A program made the translations under genes and the position numbers. DNA of 52,834 nt from NCBI GenBank assembly GCA_964617565.1, contig CAZTYH010000013.1, positions 1 through 52,834 of the forward strand, in the 5' to 3' direction. The notes under the pieces were generated by a model. That model was given only the letters and a program-made list of their open reading frames with translations, was not told the DNA's origin and ran no database searches. Each line of letters begins with the position of its first letter. Position 1 is the stretch's first letter. Positions 1 to 8,233 of this stretch are shown in pieces. Source of the DNA: JAKJGV01 sp964617565. GTDB lineage: Bacteria > Verrucomicrobiota > Kiritimatiellia > CAIQIC01 > JAGNIJ01.

Positions 1-255
1 GCGGCGCTTGTGCCGGATGCGATTCGTATCGTTGCCGATCCGCGCGGCGAGAGGTCCATTCGGGAAACTGTGAATAGCGGCTCCCGGCGGGTTTTGCTGG
101 CGGTCGGGCCGGAAGGCGGGTGGACGGACTACGAAATCGCTCTCTTGCAGCAACACGGTTTCGCAACGATCGCGCTGGGGCGCCGCACGTTGAGGGCGGA
201 CACCGCCTGCGTGGCTCTTCTTGCATTGGTGCATGAAGCGCTGCAAGATTCGTAA
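1..255 (+). CDS. rsmE: 16S rRNA m3U1498 methyltransferase RsmE, 3' end only
   Basis: The reading frame is open from base 1, so the gene begins outside the window and only about 84 C-terminal residues are visible. They match the SPOUT-fold end of RsmE: AVGPEGGWTDYEI, then a hydrophobic segment and LGRRTLRADTACVALLALVHEAL. These form the knotted S-adenosylmethionine site (GPEGG and the LG-R-LR-TA loop). RsmE methylates N3 of U1498 in the decoding region of 16S rRNA in the cytoplasm. The GTG at base 10 is an internal codon, not the start. The stop codon TAA overlaps the Shine-Dalgarno sequence of the next gene, so the two are probably co-transcribed. Confidence 0.9.
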   Translation, partial: AALVPDAIRIVADPRGERSIRETVNSGSRRVLLAVGPEGGWTDYEIALLQQHGFATIALGRRTLRADTACVALLALVHEALQDS

Positions 256-274
256 AGGAGGAAGCGAAAGCCTG

Positions 275-946
275 ATGTTTGATGCAGCGATATTCCTTGC
301 GAACCTTCTGCTTGTTGCGCCGCTGACAACCCTCGTGCGCGATACGCAGGGCTATCATCCGCTGTTTGCCGTGCTGATGTTTCTTGCCGTGTTGTCGCAT
401 GCCGCCGGCGCATGGCTGAAGAGGCGTCCGCTGCAGGCGCGCATGATGCAACAGCCGGAATGGACGGGTGGCGCGTACCTGCTCTTCCTGACGCTGGGGG
501 TCATGCACCTCGGCTTGTTTATCGCCTGCATGCAATTGGCGCTCGACGTGCTGGAAGTGCCTGAGAAGCCCGGCCTGTGGCTGACGTTTACAGTTGGATT
601 GCTGCCGACCCTCTTCACCGTGCGCGGAATCATGCCCCTGCGTCATGCCGTAACCGACGACGCCAGGCTCTTGCGCCGGAAGGAAATGGCGGCCGATGCA
701 TTGCTTTGTTTCTCCATGGTGATGATCCTGGTCTGGTGGGAGGGGGTCTTCGTGGAGTCCACCGCGGGTCGCGGGTGGAACTGGTTCATGAGCGCATTGC
801 TGGTTGTGCTGATGAGCGTCCCGTTTGCGATGTTCTACCTGGCCCCGCGGATGCTTTATCTCGCCGAGGACTTCCGCGAGAAAAAGACATGGATCCGCAT
901 TTTGATCGTCATGATGCCGCTCGCCTGGCGCCTGGTGTGGGGATGA
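275..946 (+). CDS. Polytopic membrane protein of unknown function
   Basis: A 223-residue protein with about seven predicted transmembrane helices: an N-terminal pair (FDAAIFLANLLLV and FAVLMFLAVLSHAAGAWL), four central helices and a short C-terminal one before WRLVWG. I do not recognise the family and see no catalytic motif. The frame extends upstream to 221, but the ATG at 275 is preferred: it follows AAAGGAGG at 254-261 (spacing about 13), and the upstream residues (MHWCMKRCKIRKGG) are not membrane-protein-like and overlap rsmE. Its position directly behind rsmE suggests one transcript. Function is unassigned; it could be a small transport or envelope protein. Confidence 0.65.
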   Translation: MFDAAIFLANLLLVAPLTTLVRDTQGYHPLFAVLMFLAVLSHAAGAWLKRRPLQARMMQQPEWTGGAYLLFLTLGVMHLGLFIACMQLALDVLEVPEKPGLWLTFTVGLLPTLFTVRGIMPLRHAVTDDARLLRRKEMAADALLCFSMVMILVWWEGVFVESTAGRGWNWFMSALLVVLMSVPFAMFYLAPRMLYLAEDFREKKTWIRILIVMMPLAWRLVWG

Positions 947-1016
947 AGATTCAAGCGTAATACGAATTTACGGCCCTCGAATTCGCGTTAATTGGCGGTT
1001 CCCATGCATCCCACTT

Positions 1017-1523
1017 CTACTTCGCCCACACCTTCGCGATTTCGCCGATGTAGAAGCGGTGGTAATCCTTTTCGGGATAGATATCCACGAGGGTCTGGGC
1101 GAGGAAGGCGGAGGGATCAATGTCCTGTGCGTAGAGCTTGCGGCACTCGATGACGAGGCGGGCTTCGTCGAAATACACATCGCCAATGCTGCCTTCGACG
1201 GGCGTGATGCCGCTGCGCTCGATTTTGTTCACGTGCCGGCCGGAGTGTGATCCGCAATACTCCAGCACACGCCGGTAATCTTCGCTGAAGAACGATAGCG
1301 AAAAAGAGCGGTGGTCTTCCATGAACTCGAAGGTGTAGCGCGACGGGCGGACGAAGCAGAAAGCGACATGCTTGTCCCACAGCACACCGAGCCCGCCCCA
1401 ACTCGCGGTCATGGTGTTGAATCGTTCCATGGTGCCGGCCGTGATCAGCATCCAGTCACCACCGATCAATTTGAAAGGATTGTCTTCAATCTGCTCGGGA
1501 CGAATTTCGCGAAACAAGCTCAT
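1017..1523 (-). CDS. Flavin reductase-like (flavoredoxin-type) FMN-binding protein
   Basis: A 168-residue protein that matches the flavin-reductase-like split-barrel family: a start of the type FKLIGGDWMLITAG, a substrate/flavin stretch MTASWGGLGVLWDKHVAFCFVRPSR, and FSLSFFSEDYRRVLEYCGSHSGRHVNK. Members bind FMN and act as NAD(P)H-flavin reductases or as electron-transfer flavoredoxins in the cytoplasm. The physiological partner cannot be told from the neighbours. The start is well supported by GGAGG seven bases upstream of the ATG on the minus strand. It lies downstream of aas on the same strand with a 42-base gap, in the order aas then this gene. Confidence 0.85.
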   Translation of the reverse strand: MSLFREIRPEQIEDNPFKLIGGDWMLITAGTMERFNTMTASWGGLGVLWDKHVAFCFVRPSRYTFEFMEDHRSFSLSFFSEDYRRVLEYCGSHSGRHVNKIERSGITPVEGSIGDVYFDEARLVIECRKLYAQDIDPSAFLAQTLVDIYPEKDYHRFYIGEIAKVWAK

Positions 1524-1565
1524 GTGCTTTCCTCCAAATAACCGACGAAGTACAAGATACTACTC

Positions 1566-4500
1566 TTATCCATTGTCCGCCAGTTTCCCCGCAATCTCCT
1601 TCAATCCCTTAAGGTCGAGTTTTCCGCTGCCGAGCATGGGAAGGGTTTCGATAGGGTAATAGGCATTATCCGCGGGTTTCCAAAGGTTCGGAATGTCGCT
1701 GTCGCGTATGATCTGGCGGAGCTTTTCGACATCGCCGGCCTCGGGGGTGTACAACACGACGAGACGCTCACCCTTCTTCTCGTCGGGCAGGGCTGCAACG
1801 GCCAGGACCTGCGCGGTTTTCCCGAGGGCCCGGTGGTAAACCTCTTCCACGCCGACGTGTGGGATCATCTCTCCACCGATCTTGCTGAATCGGGTGAGGC
1901 GATCAGTGATGGTGACAAAGCCGTCCTTGTCCACGATGGCGATATCGCCGGTGTTATACCACCGGTCGCGCAGCACTTCGGCGGTCGTTTCCGGATTGTT
2001 GAGATAGCCGATCATGACGTTCGGCCCCTTGATTCTTAGCAGGCCGGCCTTCCCGGGCGGAAGCCGCTCGCCGGTATCCGGGTCCACGACCTTCACGGCG
2101 ATGCCGGGGAGCGGATGCCCCACGCTGCCCACGCGCGTGCCGGGTTGTCGAAGGCCATGAATATCCACATCGGGGATGCTGAGCGTCGCGACGGGGGCGA
2201 GTTCGGTGGCGCCGTATCCTTCGAGCGGCCGGATTCCGAAATGCTCCTCGAAGGCGTCCGCCACGCGCGGCTTCAGTTTCTCGGCACCGACAATGACGTA
2301 GCGCAGCGAAGCGAAATCTTCCGGCTTCGCGCGGCGGAGGTAGGCGAGCAGGAACGTCGGCGTGGCGAAGAGCAGCGAGGAGCGGTTTTCGCGGACGACC
2401 TCGGCGATCTTCGTGCCGTCGAGCGGATTCGGGTGATATACCGCCGAGAAGCCGCAGAGCAGCGGGAGCCAGAGCGAGCAGGTGAAGCCGAACGAATGGA
2501 AGAACGGAAGCGCCCCGCAGATGTTGTCCTCGGGCGAAAAGTGGAAGACGGCGCGGATGGCCTCGACATTGGAGAGGATATTGTGATGGCTGAGCATGAC
2601 GCCTTTTGGCGTGCCGGTCGAGCCGGAGGAAAAGATGATGGTCGCCACTTGATCGGCATTGAATCCGTGGGGCCGCGCAAGAAATCGGCGGGGCATGAAA
2701 CGCGCCTTGAGCCATGCGCGTCGCTTATCCGCTTTCGAAATGGACGGAAGAATGTCCTCCAGAAAAAGAACCCCCGGCAGGTCCTGGAATCGGCCGATTT
2801 TTTCCAGGAATACGCGGGAGGAAATGATGTTACGAATTGCGCATTGCTCGATGGCGGAACTGAATGATTCATCGGATACGGTATAGTTGAGGTTCACCGG
2901 AATTTTGCCGAGCAGGTTCATGGAAAGATTGGCCAGCGCACCGCCGACAGTGGGGGGCAGCAGCAGGCCGACCATGCGGTCGTCGCGGATTTTCGGCGCC
3001 AGCGATTCCGCGAGCGCGACTGCACCGGTGAGCGCCGTGCCGTAAGTCAGTTTTTTCCCGCTGGTATCGGCGACCGCACTTCGCTGCCAGTTGCGGCGGG
3101 CGCTCTGCACAAAAGATTCGCCGAGCGAGAGTCGCGTGGACTTGCGATCGTTGTAGTAGACGCATGACAGCTCGAGCACGGATTCGCGGACCTCGCCTGA
3201 AGTGGCGTCCGACGGCATCGGTGATCCGAACAGCACGGTGACGGGATAGCGGAGCATGGTGGGCCAGTGAGAGAGCGGGCTGCCGAAGTAGTAGCTGAAA
3301 ATACTGCCCCAGGCGCCGCCGAGATAAACCGGGATGATCGGGTGGGCGCTCCCTTTTACAATATGCTCGAAGCCGGACTTGAACTCCAGCGGCAAGCCGG
3401 TCCGCGTGACAGCGCCTTCGGCGAAAATGCAAACCATGAATCCTTCATCCAGCGCTTGCCGGGCGTTGTGAAGGGACGCGACGAGCTTCTTCGGTGAATC
3501 CTTCATCGAAATCGGGATCACTCCCATAAGTCGTAAAAGAGGATTGAGGGCGGGCGTGTCGTAGCGGCCGCGCTCCATGATGAAGCGGATACGTCTTTGC
3601 TGGGTGGCTTGCAACAGGAGGGCATCCACCCAGGATGCGTGATTGCAGACGAGCAGTGCGCCACCTTCCATCGGGACATTTTCGATGCCGATCACGCGGA
3701 TACGGTAAGCCAGTCGCGTGATGAGCAGCGCGATGAACCGGAACAGGAAATCCGGCAATACCTTCATCGTGAAAACGGTCAGCGCGAGCGTAAGCAGGGC
3801 CATCAGGAGAAAACCGGCTGCCGGTGTAATGCCGACGACCCCCATGAGAATGACGATGGCAGCGGCCATCAGGGCGCCGACCCAGCCGAGAAATGCGCTG
3901 GCGGCGAGGATTTCGCCGCGCTCCTGCGCCGGGGCTCGGAATTGAATGAAGGCATCGAGCGGAACAATGAACAGGCCGGCGCCGAGTCCGGCCAGCGCCA
4001 TGGCCAGCGCGGTGCTCCAGGCGGGGCTTACGTGAAAAAGCGAGGCGACGGCGACGGTCAGAATGAGTGATCCGAGCGGAACGATGCCGAACTCGATGTT
4101 CCGCCCCGACACCTTGCCGGCGAGAACTGCGCCGATGGATATACCGACCGCGCCGAACAGGAACAGGTACGTGCTGTTCTCCTGGCTGAGGCCGAGGTGG
4201 TGAATGCCATACGGAATGATGTTCAACTGCAGAAAGGCGCCGAGCAAGGTGAAGTAGGCCGAAGCGATCACGGCGAGAAGCAGGTAGTGATCGCCGCGAA
4301 TGCGCCTGAGCGTGCGCCAGATGTCGCGCACGAAATGCGCGGTGATCTTCCGCTGCGTTCCGGCGGCGGGCGTGCGCCGGATGAAGAACGAAGCGATGAG
4401 GCCCATCACGGAAATGCCGACGCATGCGCGCTGCGCAACCAGGTAGTTTTTGCCGGCCAGGTATCCGATGAACGGCGCGGCGGCGGTTCCGATGATGATG

Positions 4501-4958
4501 GCGAGGTAGGTAAACATCGTCAGCAGGCCGTTCGCGCGCGAGAGCTGCTCGCGCGGCGCGAGTTCGGGGACGATGCCGTACTTGGATGGCCCGAAAAGCG
4601 CGCTCTGCGTGGACATCAAAAACATCACGGCGTACAACGCGATCGCGCTGCCCTTGAACAGCGCGACCAATCCCAGCAGCATCACGCCGACTTCCAATGC
4701 CTTGGCGATGATGATGATGTCGCGCTTGCTGTGCCGGTCCGCCAGAACCCCCGAGCCGGCGGAAAAGAGGAGGAAAGGCAGCACGAAGACCACCCCGCTG
4801 ATGCCCATGATCTGCGCAGAACGCTCTGCGCCATAAAGAGAGATAATGAAATAGGTGGCGAAGAGCTTGAAAATATTGTCGTTCAGCGCGCCAAGGAATT
4901 GGGTGACGTTCAACCATGCAAAAGAGCGGGACAATTTCAGCGATTGTGTATTGCTCAT
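1566..4958 (-). CDS. aas: Bifunctional acyl-ACP--phospholipid acyltransferase fused to an LplT-like lysophospholipid transporter
   Basis: An 1130-residue three-part protein. Residues 1-400 are a major-facilitator domain of the LplT type (about 12 helices; NDNIFKLFATYF near 26-37). Residues 415-600 are a PlsC-type acyltransferase with the HX4D motif at H440-D445 and EGAVTRTG at 514-521. Residues 610-1120 are an adenylate-forming acyl-ACP synthetase with SSGSTGTPKG at 777-786, GYGATE at 914-919, TGD at 1003-1005 and the GSGKLD lysine at K1113. The fusion imports lysophospholipid and reacylates it in the inner membrane. LplT-Aas fusions are known. I chose the ATG at 4958 (AAGGG eight bases upstream) over a TTG further out at 5090. 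A 43-codon ORF ends four bases before it (see 4963-5094). Confidence 0.93.
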   Translation of the reverse strand: MSNTQSLKLSRSFAWLNVTQFLGALNDNIFKLFATYFIISLYGAERSAQIMGISGVVFVLPFLLFSAGSGVLADRHSKRDIIIIAKALEVGVMLLGLVALFKGSAIALYAVMFLMSTQSALFGPSKYGIVPELAPREQLSRANGLLTMFTYLAIIIGTAAAPFIGYLAGKNYLVAQRACVGISVMGLIASFFIRRTPAAGTQRKITAHFVRDIWRTLRRIRGDHYLLLAVIASAYFTLLGAFLQLNIIPYGIHHLGLSQENSTYLFLFGAVGISIGAVLAGKVSGRNIEFGIVPLGSLILTVAVASLFHVSPAWSTALAMALAGLGAGLFIVPLDAFIQFRAPAQERGEILAASAFLGWVGALMAAAIVILMGVVGITPAAGFLLMALLTLALTVFTMKVLPDFLFRFIALLITRLAYRIRVIGIENVPMEGGALLVCNHASWVDALLLQATQQRRIRFIMERGRYDTPALNPLLRLMGVIPISMKDSPKKLVASLHNARQALDEGFMVCIFAEGAVTRTGLPLEFKSGFEHIVKGSAHPIIPVYLGGAWGSIFSYYFGSPLSHWPTMLRYPVTVLFGSPMPSDATSGEVRESVLELSCVYYNDRKSTRLSLGESFVQSARRNWQRSAVADTSGKKLTYGTALTGAVALAESLAPKIRDDRMVGLLLPPTVGGALANLSMNLLGKIPVNLNYTVSDESFSSAIEQCAIRNIISSRVFLEKIGRFQDLPGVLFLEDILPSISKADKRRAWLKARFMPRRFLARPHGFNADQVATIIFSSGSTGTPKGVMLSHHNILSNVEAIRAVFHFSPEDNICGALPFFHSFGFTCSLWLPLLCGFSAVYHPNPLDGTKIAEVVRENRSSLLFATPTFLLAYLRRAKPEDFASLRYVIVGAEKLKPRVADAFEEHFGIRPLEGYGATELAPVATLSIPDVDIHGLRQPGTRVGSVGHPLPGIAVKVVDPDTGERLPPGKAGLLRIKGPNVMIGYLNNPETTAEVLRDRWYNTGDIAIVDKDGFVTITDRLTRFSKIGGEMIPHVGVEEVYHRALGKTAQVLAVAALPDEKKGERLVVLYTPEAGDVEKLRQIIRDSDIPNLWKPADNAYYPIETLPMLGSGKLDLKGLKEIAGKLADNG

Positions 4959-4962
4959 AAGC

Positions 4963-5094
4963 TCAGCCCTTGCTGAACCAGTCTGCGAATTCGTCGCGCG
5001 CGTGTCGAGCGCACAGGCAGGCCGAACGCAATTTTTCCGGAGACTTGTCCGCCCTTGGCAGATTGGAAAAAAGGACGGCTGGTTTTCCAAACAT
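4963..5094 (-). other. Possible 43-codon leader ORF upstream of aas
   Basis: On the minus strand an ATG at 5094 lies in the centre of a TTTTCCAA/TTGGAAAA palindrome and opens 43 codons (MFGKPAVLFSNLPRA...DWFSKG). The TGA at 4965-4963 is four bases before the aas ATG, and the aas Shine-Dalgarno sequence lies within its last codons. This arrangement would allow translational coupling, but no Shine-Dalgarno precedes the ATG and the peptide resembles nothing I know. Its first residues resemble the start of the GT-C protein at 43930 (MSGKFQKIFSN) because both are encoded by the same repeat. Confidence 0.25.
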
Positions 5095-5101
5095 TGGAAA
5101 A
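5063..5101. repeat. TTTTCCAA-n3-TTGGAAAA palindrome plus a half-site, 31 bp apart
   Basis: TTTTCCAAACATTGGAAAA at 5083-5101 has perfect 8-bp arms around 3 bases (centre 5092). A further TTGGAAAA at 5063-5070 would be the right half of a second copy centred at 5061, exactly 31 bp away. The pair lies in the 237-bp divergent region between aas and the GT2 gene, which suits an operator. The same element with the same spacing is found at 43922-43973 and 45721-45799. Confidence 0.7.
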
Positions 5102-5195
5102 AGCCCTCGTTGATACCTCAAACACGAAACCCTCAATCGTAAAGAATTGCTTTTCCGGGCCGGGCTGAGCCAATATGAACGGACTTGAGGTAGCC

Positions 5196-6191
5196 ATGAA
5201 TGATAGCAAACCGGGCGTGAAGGTTTCGGTTGTCGCCCCGATTTACAACGAACTGGAAAACGTCGAGCTGCTGTGCCGGCAGCTCCACGAAGCGCTTTCC
5301 GGAGCGCGCTGGTCTTACGAAATCATCCTGGTGGACGACGGCAGCACGGATGGTTCGTGGGACAAGATGGTTGCCATGACCAGGGTGCTGCCCTGCATCC
5401 GGGTTATCCGCTTGCGCCGGAATTTCGGTCAGACCGCGGCGATGAGCGCCGGATTCGACGCCGCGCGCGGCGAATACATTGTGACGCTGGATGCGGACCT
5501 GCAGAACGATCCGAAGGATATTCCGAAACTGATTGAACGTGCAGAGCAGGGATACGATGTGGTCAGCGGATGGAGAAAGGATCGCAAGGACCCGTTCATC
5601 AATCGCCGGCTTCCTTCCATGCTTGCGAACAAGCTGATCAGCAAGATTACCGGCGTGCACTTGCATGATCACGGATGCACGCTGAAGGTGTATCGGCACG
5701 ACGTCATCAAGAACGTGCGTCTTTACGGAGAAATGCATCGCTTCATTCCTGCACTCGCAAGCTGGGTGGGCGGGAGCATTGATGAAGTGGTGGTGACCCA
5801 TCATCCGCGTCGTTTCGGCACCTCGAAATATGGAATCTCGCGGACGATTCGCGTGATCCTCGATCTCTTGACGGTCAAGTTTCTGCTGCATTACAGCACG
5901 GGGCCCATCCAGATGTTTGGCAAGGTGGGGGCCCTGTTCATGTTGCCGGGCGTGCTGATGTTCATCCTGATGATCGGGGGCAACCTGCTTTTCCGGATTA
6001 CGGGAAGTCCGAACCTGGCGGATGATCTCGTCAAGCGTCCGTTCTGGATCATGAGCGCGTTCATGTTCATCTTCTTCGGCACGCAGTTCATCAGCATGGG
6101 GCTTCTGGCCGAGATGCAGATTCGGACCTATCACGAATCCCAGGACAAGCCGATCTACGTTATCAAGGAACAGGTCGCTTCGGCGGGATGA
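5196..6191 (+). CDS. Polyprenyl-phosphate glycosyltransferase, GT2 family (DPM1/GtrB-like) with two C-terminal membrane helices
   Basis: A 331-residue GT-A enzyme. Nucleotide-sugar binding motifs are APIYNE near 14-19, DDGSTDGS at 47-54 and the metal-binding DAD at 99-101 (DADLQNDP). RRFGTSKYG at 205-213 is typical of dolichol/undecaprenyl-phosphate glycosyltransferases, and two hydrophobic helices follow (about 240-265 and 283-305). Such proteins transfer a sugar from UDP or GDP to undecaprenyl phosphate at the inner membrane, supplying GT-C enzymes like those at 43930-49928. The second ATG (5196) is preferred over 5175 because GAGG lies six bases before it. The gene is divergent from aas and one base ahead of the CPBP protease gene, so probably co-transcribed with it. 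Confidence 0.9.
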   Translation: MNDSKPGVKVSVVAPIYNELENVELLCRQLHEALSGARWSYEIILVDDGSTDGSWDKMVAMTRVLPCIRVIRLRRNFGQTAAMSAGFDAARGEYIVTLDADLQNDPKDIPKLIERAEQGYDVVSGWRKDRKDPFINRRLPSMLANKLISKITGVHLHDHGCTLKVYRHDVIKNVRLYGEMHRFIPALASWVGGSIDEVVVTHHPRRFGTSKYGISRTIRVILDLLTVKFLLHYSTGPIQMFGKVGALFMLPGVLMFILMIGGNLLFRITGSPNLADDLVKRPFWIMSAFMFIFFGTQFISMGLLAEMQIRTYHESQDKPIYVIKEQVASAG

Positions 6192-6192
6192 T

Positions 6193-7122
6193 ATGTTTCC
6201 CTATGATTTGACAGCGCGGTGGCCGGTGACATGGCCGGTGCTGGCGGAGGCGGTTTCCGCTTCACCACCTGATGCGGCGTTCCACGTCCTTCCCGAGCAC
6301 GCGTGGAAAGTGGGGTTGGCCTACGCGGTTCTGGTTGCGGTGGGTTTGATCGTTAACGTGGTGCTGGTCTTTCGTTTTCTCGGCCGACCGATTCAGTGGA
6401 GTGAGCGTGTACAGCGCCTGGAACAAAGGCCCTGGGCTTCCTTCGAGGCTCTGAGGCTGTTGATATTTCTTGTCCTGCTGTACTTCATGGTTTCGCTGGC
6501 GCAACATGTCATGGATCGCGGTGCGGCAGATCCCGGGGGCGTCTGGATCGTTTTGCAGAGCGCCATGTTTCATGTGGCCGGCATTGCTTACGTGGTGGCA
6601 TCGCTTGGCCGTCAGCATCTTTCATGGAAGAAGGCCTTCGGGCTGCGCGCGGCGCGGGTGCGCGGCGATTTTGCCACGGGCTTGGTGGTCTATCTCGCCA
6701 TGCTTCCCGTGTTGTGGTTCTACTCCGCGCTCTATCAGCTTGGGTTGCGATCCGTCGGCTACGATCCGCTGCCGCAGGAGGTTGTGCAGTTGTTTGCATC
6801 GGAGTCATCGCTGTGGGTGCGCGCGTACATGGTGCTGCTGGCTGCGGTTGTCGCGCCGCTTTTTGAAGAAGTTCTGTTCCGGGGTATTGCCCTGCCGGTG
6901 CTCGCGCGCCGCCGGGGGATGGCATGGGCAGTGGTCGTTATGGGCATTGTTTTTGCCGCTGTGCACTTTCACCTACCCTCGATGGTGCCGCTTTTCATTG
7001 TCGCGGTGACCCTGAGCATCGGTTATATTTATTCAGGCTCTCTGCTGGTGCCGATCGTGGTGCACGGTTTGTTCAACACGGTTAACCTGATCCTCCTGGC
7101 GCTGTTACAGCCCGCGGTTTGA
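6193..7122 (+). CDS. CPBP (Abi/RCE1-like) intramembrane metalloprotease
   Basis: A 309-residue polytopic protein with the three CPBP signatures in order: FEEVLFRG (E225, E226, R230), H258 in VHFHLPSM, and HGLFNTVN (H291, N295). These are the glutamate-activated water and zinc or substrate ligands of RCE1-type proteases embedded in the membrane. Six to eight helices are predicted. The first 30 residues are less hydrophobic and may be cytoplasmic. It begins two bases after the stop of the GT2 gene and ends 24 bases before mtnA. The substrate is unknown; bacterial members have been linked to bacteriocin immunity and protein processing, but nothing nearby points to either role. Confidence 0.88.
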   Translation: MFPYDLTARWPVTWPVLAEAVSASPPDAAFHVLPEHAWKVGLAYAVLVAVGLIVNVVLVFRFLGRPIQWSERVQRLEQRPWASFEALRLLIFLVLLYFMVSLAQHVMDRGAADPGGVWIVLQSAMFHVAGIAYVVASLGRQHLSWKKAFGLRAARVRGDFATGLVVYLAMLPVLWFYSALYQLGLRSVGYDPLPQEVVQLFASESSLWVRAYMVLLAAVVAPLFEEVLFRGIALPVLARRRGMAWAVVVMGIVFAAVHFHLPSMVPLFIVAVTLSIGYIYSGSLLVPIVVHGLFNTVNLILLALLQPAV

Positions 7123-7146
7123 GAGGATGATGAAAGAACGGGATGT

Positions 7147-8211
7147 ATGAAGTTGAAAACCATTGAATGGATTCCGGATAAGCCGGGAAGCCGCGTGCCG
7201 GGACGAATCCGCATGATTGACCAGACGCGGCTTCCGGACGAGCTTGTTTATCTGGAAACGGCGGACATCCGGGAGGTATGGACCGCGATCAAGCGTCTGC
7301 AGGTTCGCGGTGCGCCCGCTATCGGTGTGGCCGGCGCGATGGGCGTGGTGGCGGGGATTCAGCGCGCGGCGACTGAAAGCCCGCAGGAACTGCTTGCCGC
7401 GGTCAAAGAAGCGGCGGACTACCTCGGAACATCGCGGCCGACAGCCATCAATCTCTTCTGGGCCCTGGAGCGAATGAAGTGCGTGGCGGCCGGGCTGATG
7501 GATCTCGATCCGGCTGCGATGAAAGAGCGGCTGGCGCAGGAGGCGATGGCGATTCGCGACGAAGATGCACGGATGTGTCGCGCGATCGGCGAACATGGCG
7601 TGACGTTGCTGGAGGACGGATTTGAGGTGCTCACGCATTGCAATGCGGGCGGTCTCGCGACGGCGGAATACGGCACCGCGCTCGCTCCGGTTTATGTCGC
7701 GAAGGAGCGCGGCATGGATATTCGAGTATTTGCCGATGAGACGCGTCCGTTGTTGCAGGGGGCGCGGCTCACGGCGTGGGAGTTGCTCGAAAACGGGATA
7801 GACGTCACGTTGATTTGCGACAGTGTCGCGGCACAGGTTATGAGGGAGGGGCGCGTGGATGCGGTGCTGGTGGGCGCCGACCGCATTGCGGGCAACGGCG
7901 ACACGGCGAATAAAGTTGGAACGTATTCCGTTGCTTTGGCGGCACGCGCACACAACGTTCCCTTTTATGTGCTGGCGCCGACCAGTACGTTTGACCTGAC
8001 TTTGAAATCCGGGGAGGAAATCCCGATCGAACATCGCGAAGCCGAAGAAGTGATTTGCGGCTTCGGCAAGGCGACGGCGCCGGTGGATGTAAAAGTGTAT
8101 TCTCCGGCATTCGATGTAACGCCGGCGGAATTGATTACGGCCATTGTGTGTGAAAAGGGGATCGTGCGTCCGCCTTATCCGGAAGGGCTTCGCCGGATCA
8201 TGGGGTTATGA
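7147..8211 (+). CDS. mtnA: S-methyl-5-thioribose-1-phosphate isomerase
   Basis: A 354-residue protein of normal family length. It has RGAPAIGVAGAMGV at 54-67, the catalytic cysteine in THCNAGGLATAEYGTAL (C165) and the catalytic aspartate in VGADRIAGNGDTANKVGTY (D245). MtnA converts methylthioribose-1-phosphate to methylthioribulose-1-phosphate in the methionine salvage pathway in the cytoplasm. The related ribose-1,5-bisphosphate isomerases and eIF2B-like proteins are less likely, since both MtnA catalytic residues and the N-terminal PAIGVAGA region are present. No other mtn gene is visible. It is followed after 22 bases by thiL on the same strand. Confidence 0.93.
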   Translation: MKLKTIEWIPDKPGSRVPGRIRMIDQTRLPDELVYLETADIREVWTAIKRLQVRGAPAIGVAGAMGVVAGIQRAATESPQELLAAVKEAADYLGTSRPTAINLFWALERMKCVAAGLMDLDPAAMKERLAQEAMAIRDEDARMCRAIGEHGVTLLEDGFEVLTHCNAGGLATAEYGTALAPVYVAKERGMDIRVFADETRPLLQGARLTAWELLENGIDVTLICDSVAAQVMREGRVDAVLVGADRIAGNGDTANKVGTYSVALAARAHNVPFYVLAPTSTFDLTLKSGEEIPIEHREAEEVICGFGKATAPVDVKVYSPAFDVTPAELITAIVCEKGIVRPPYPEGLRRIMGL

Positions 8212-8233
8212 GGGCTCTATTGCCCGTATCAAG

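Noticed and set aside
2115..2867. 250-codon plus-strand frame inside aas
   Set aside because: Antisense to the conserved acyl-ACP synthetase domain; no recognisable domain of its own.
5133..6134. 333-codon minus-strand frame opposite the GT2 gene
   Set aside because: His/Arg-rich shadow of the well-supported GT2 frame.
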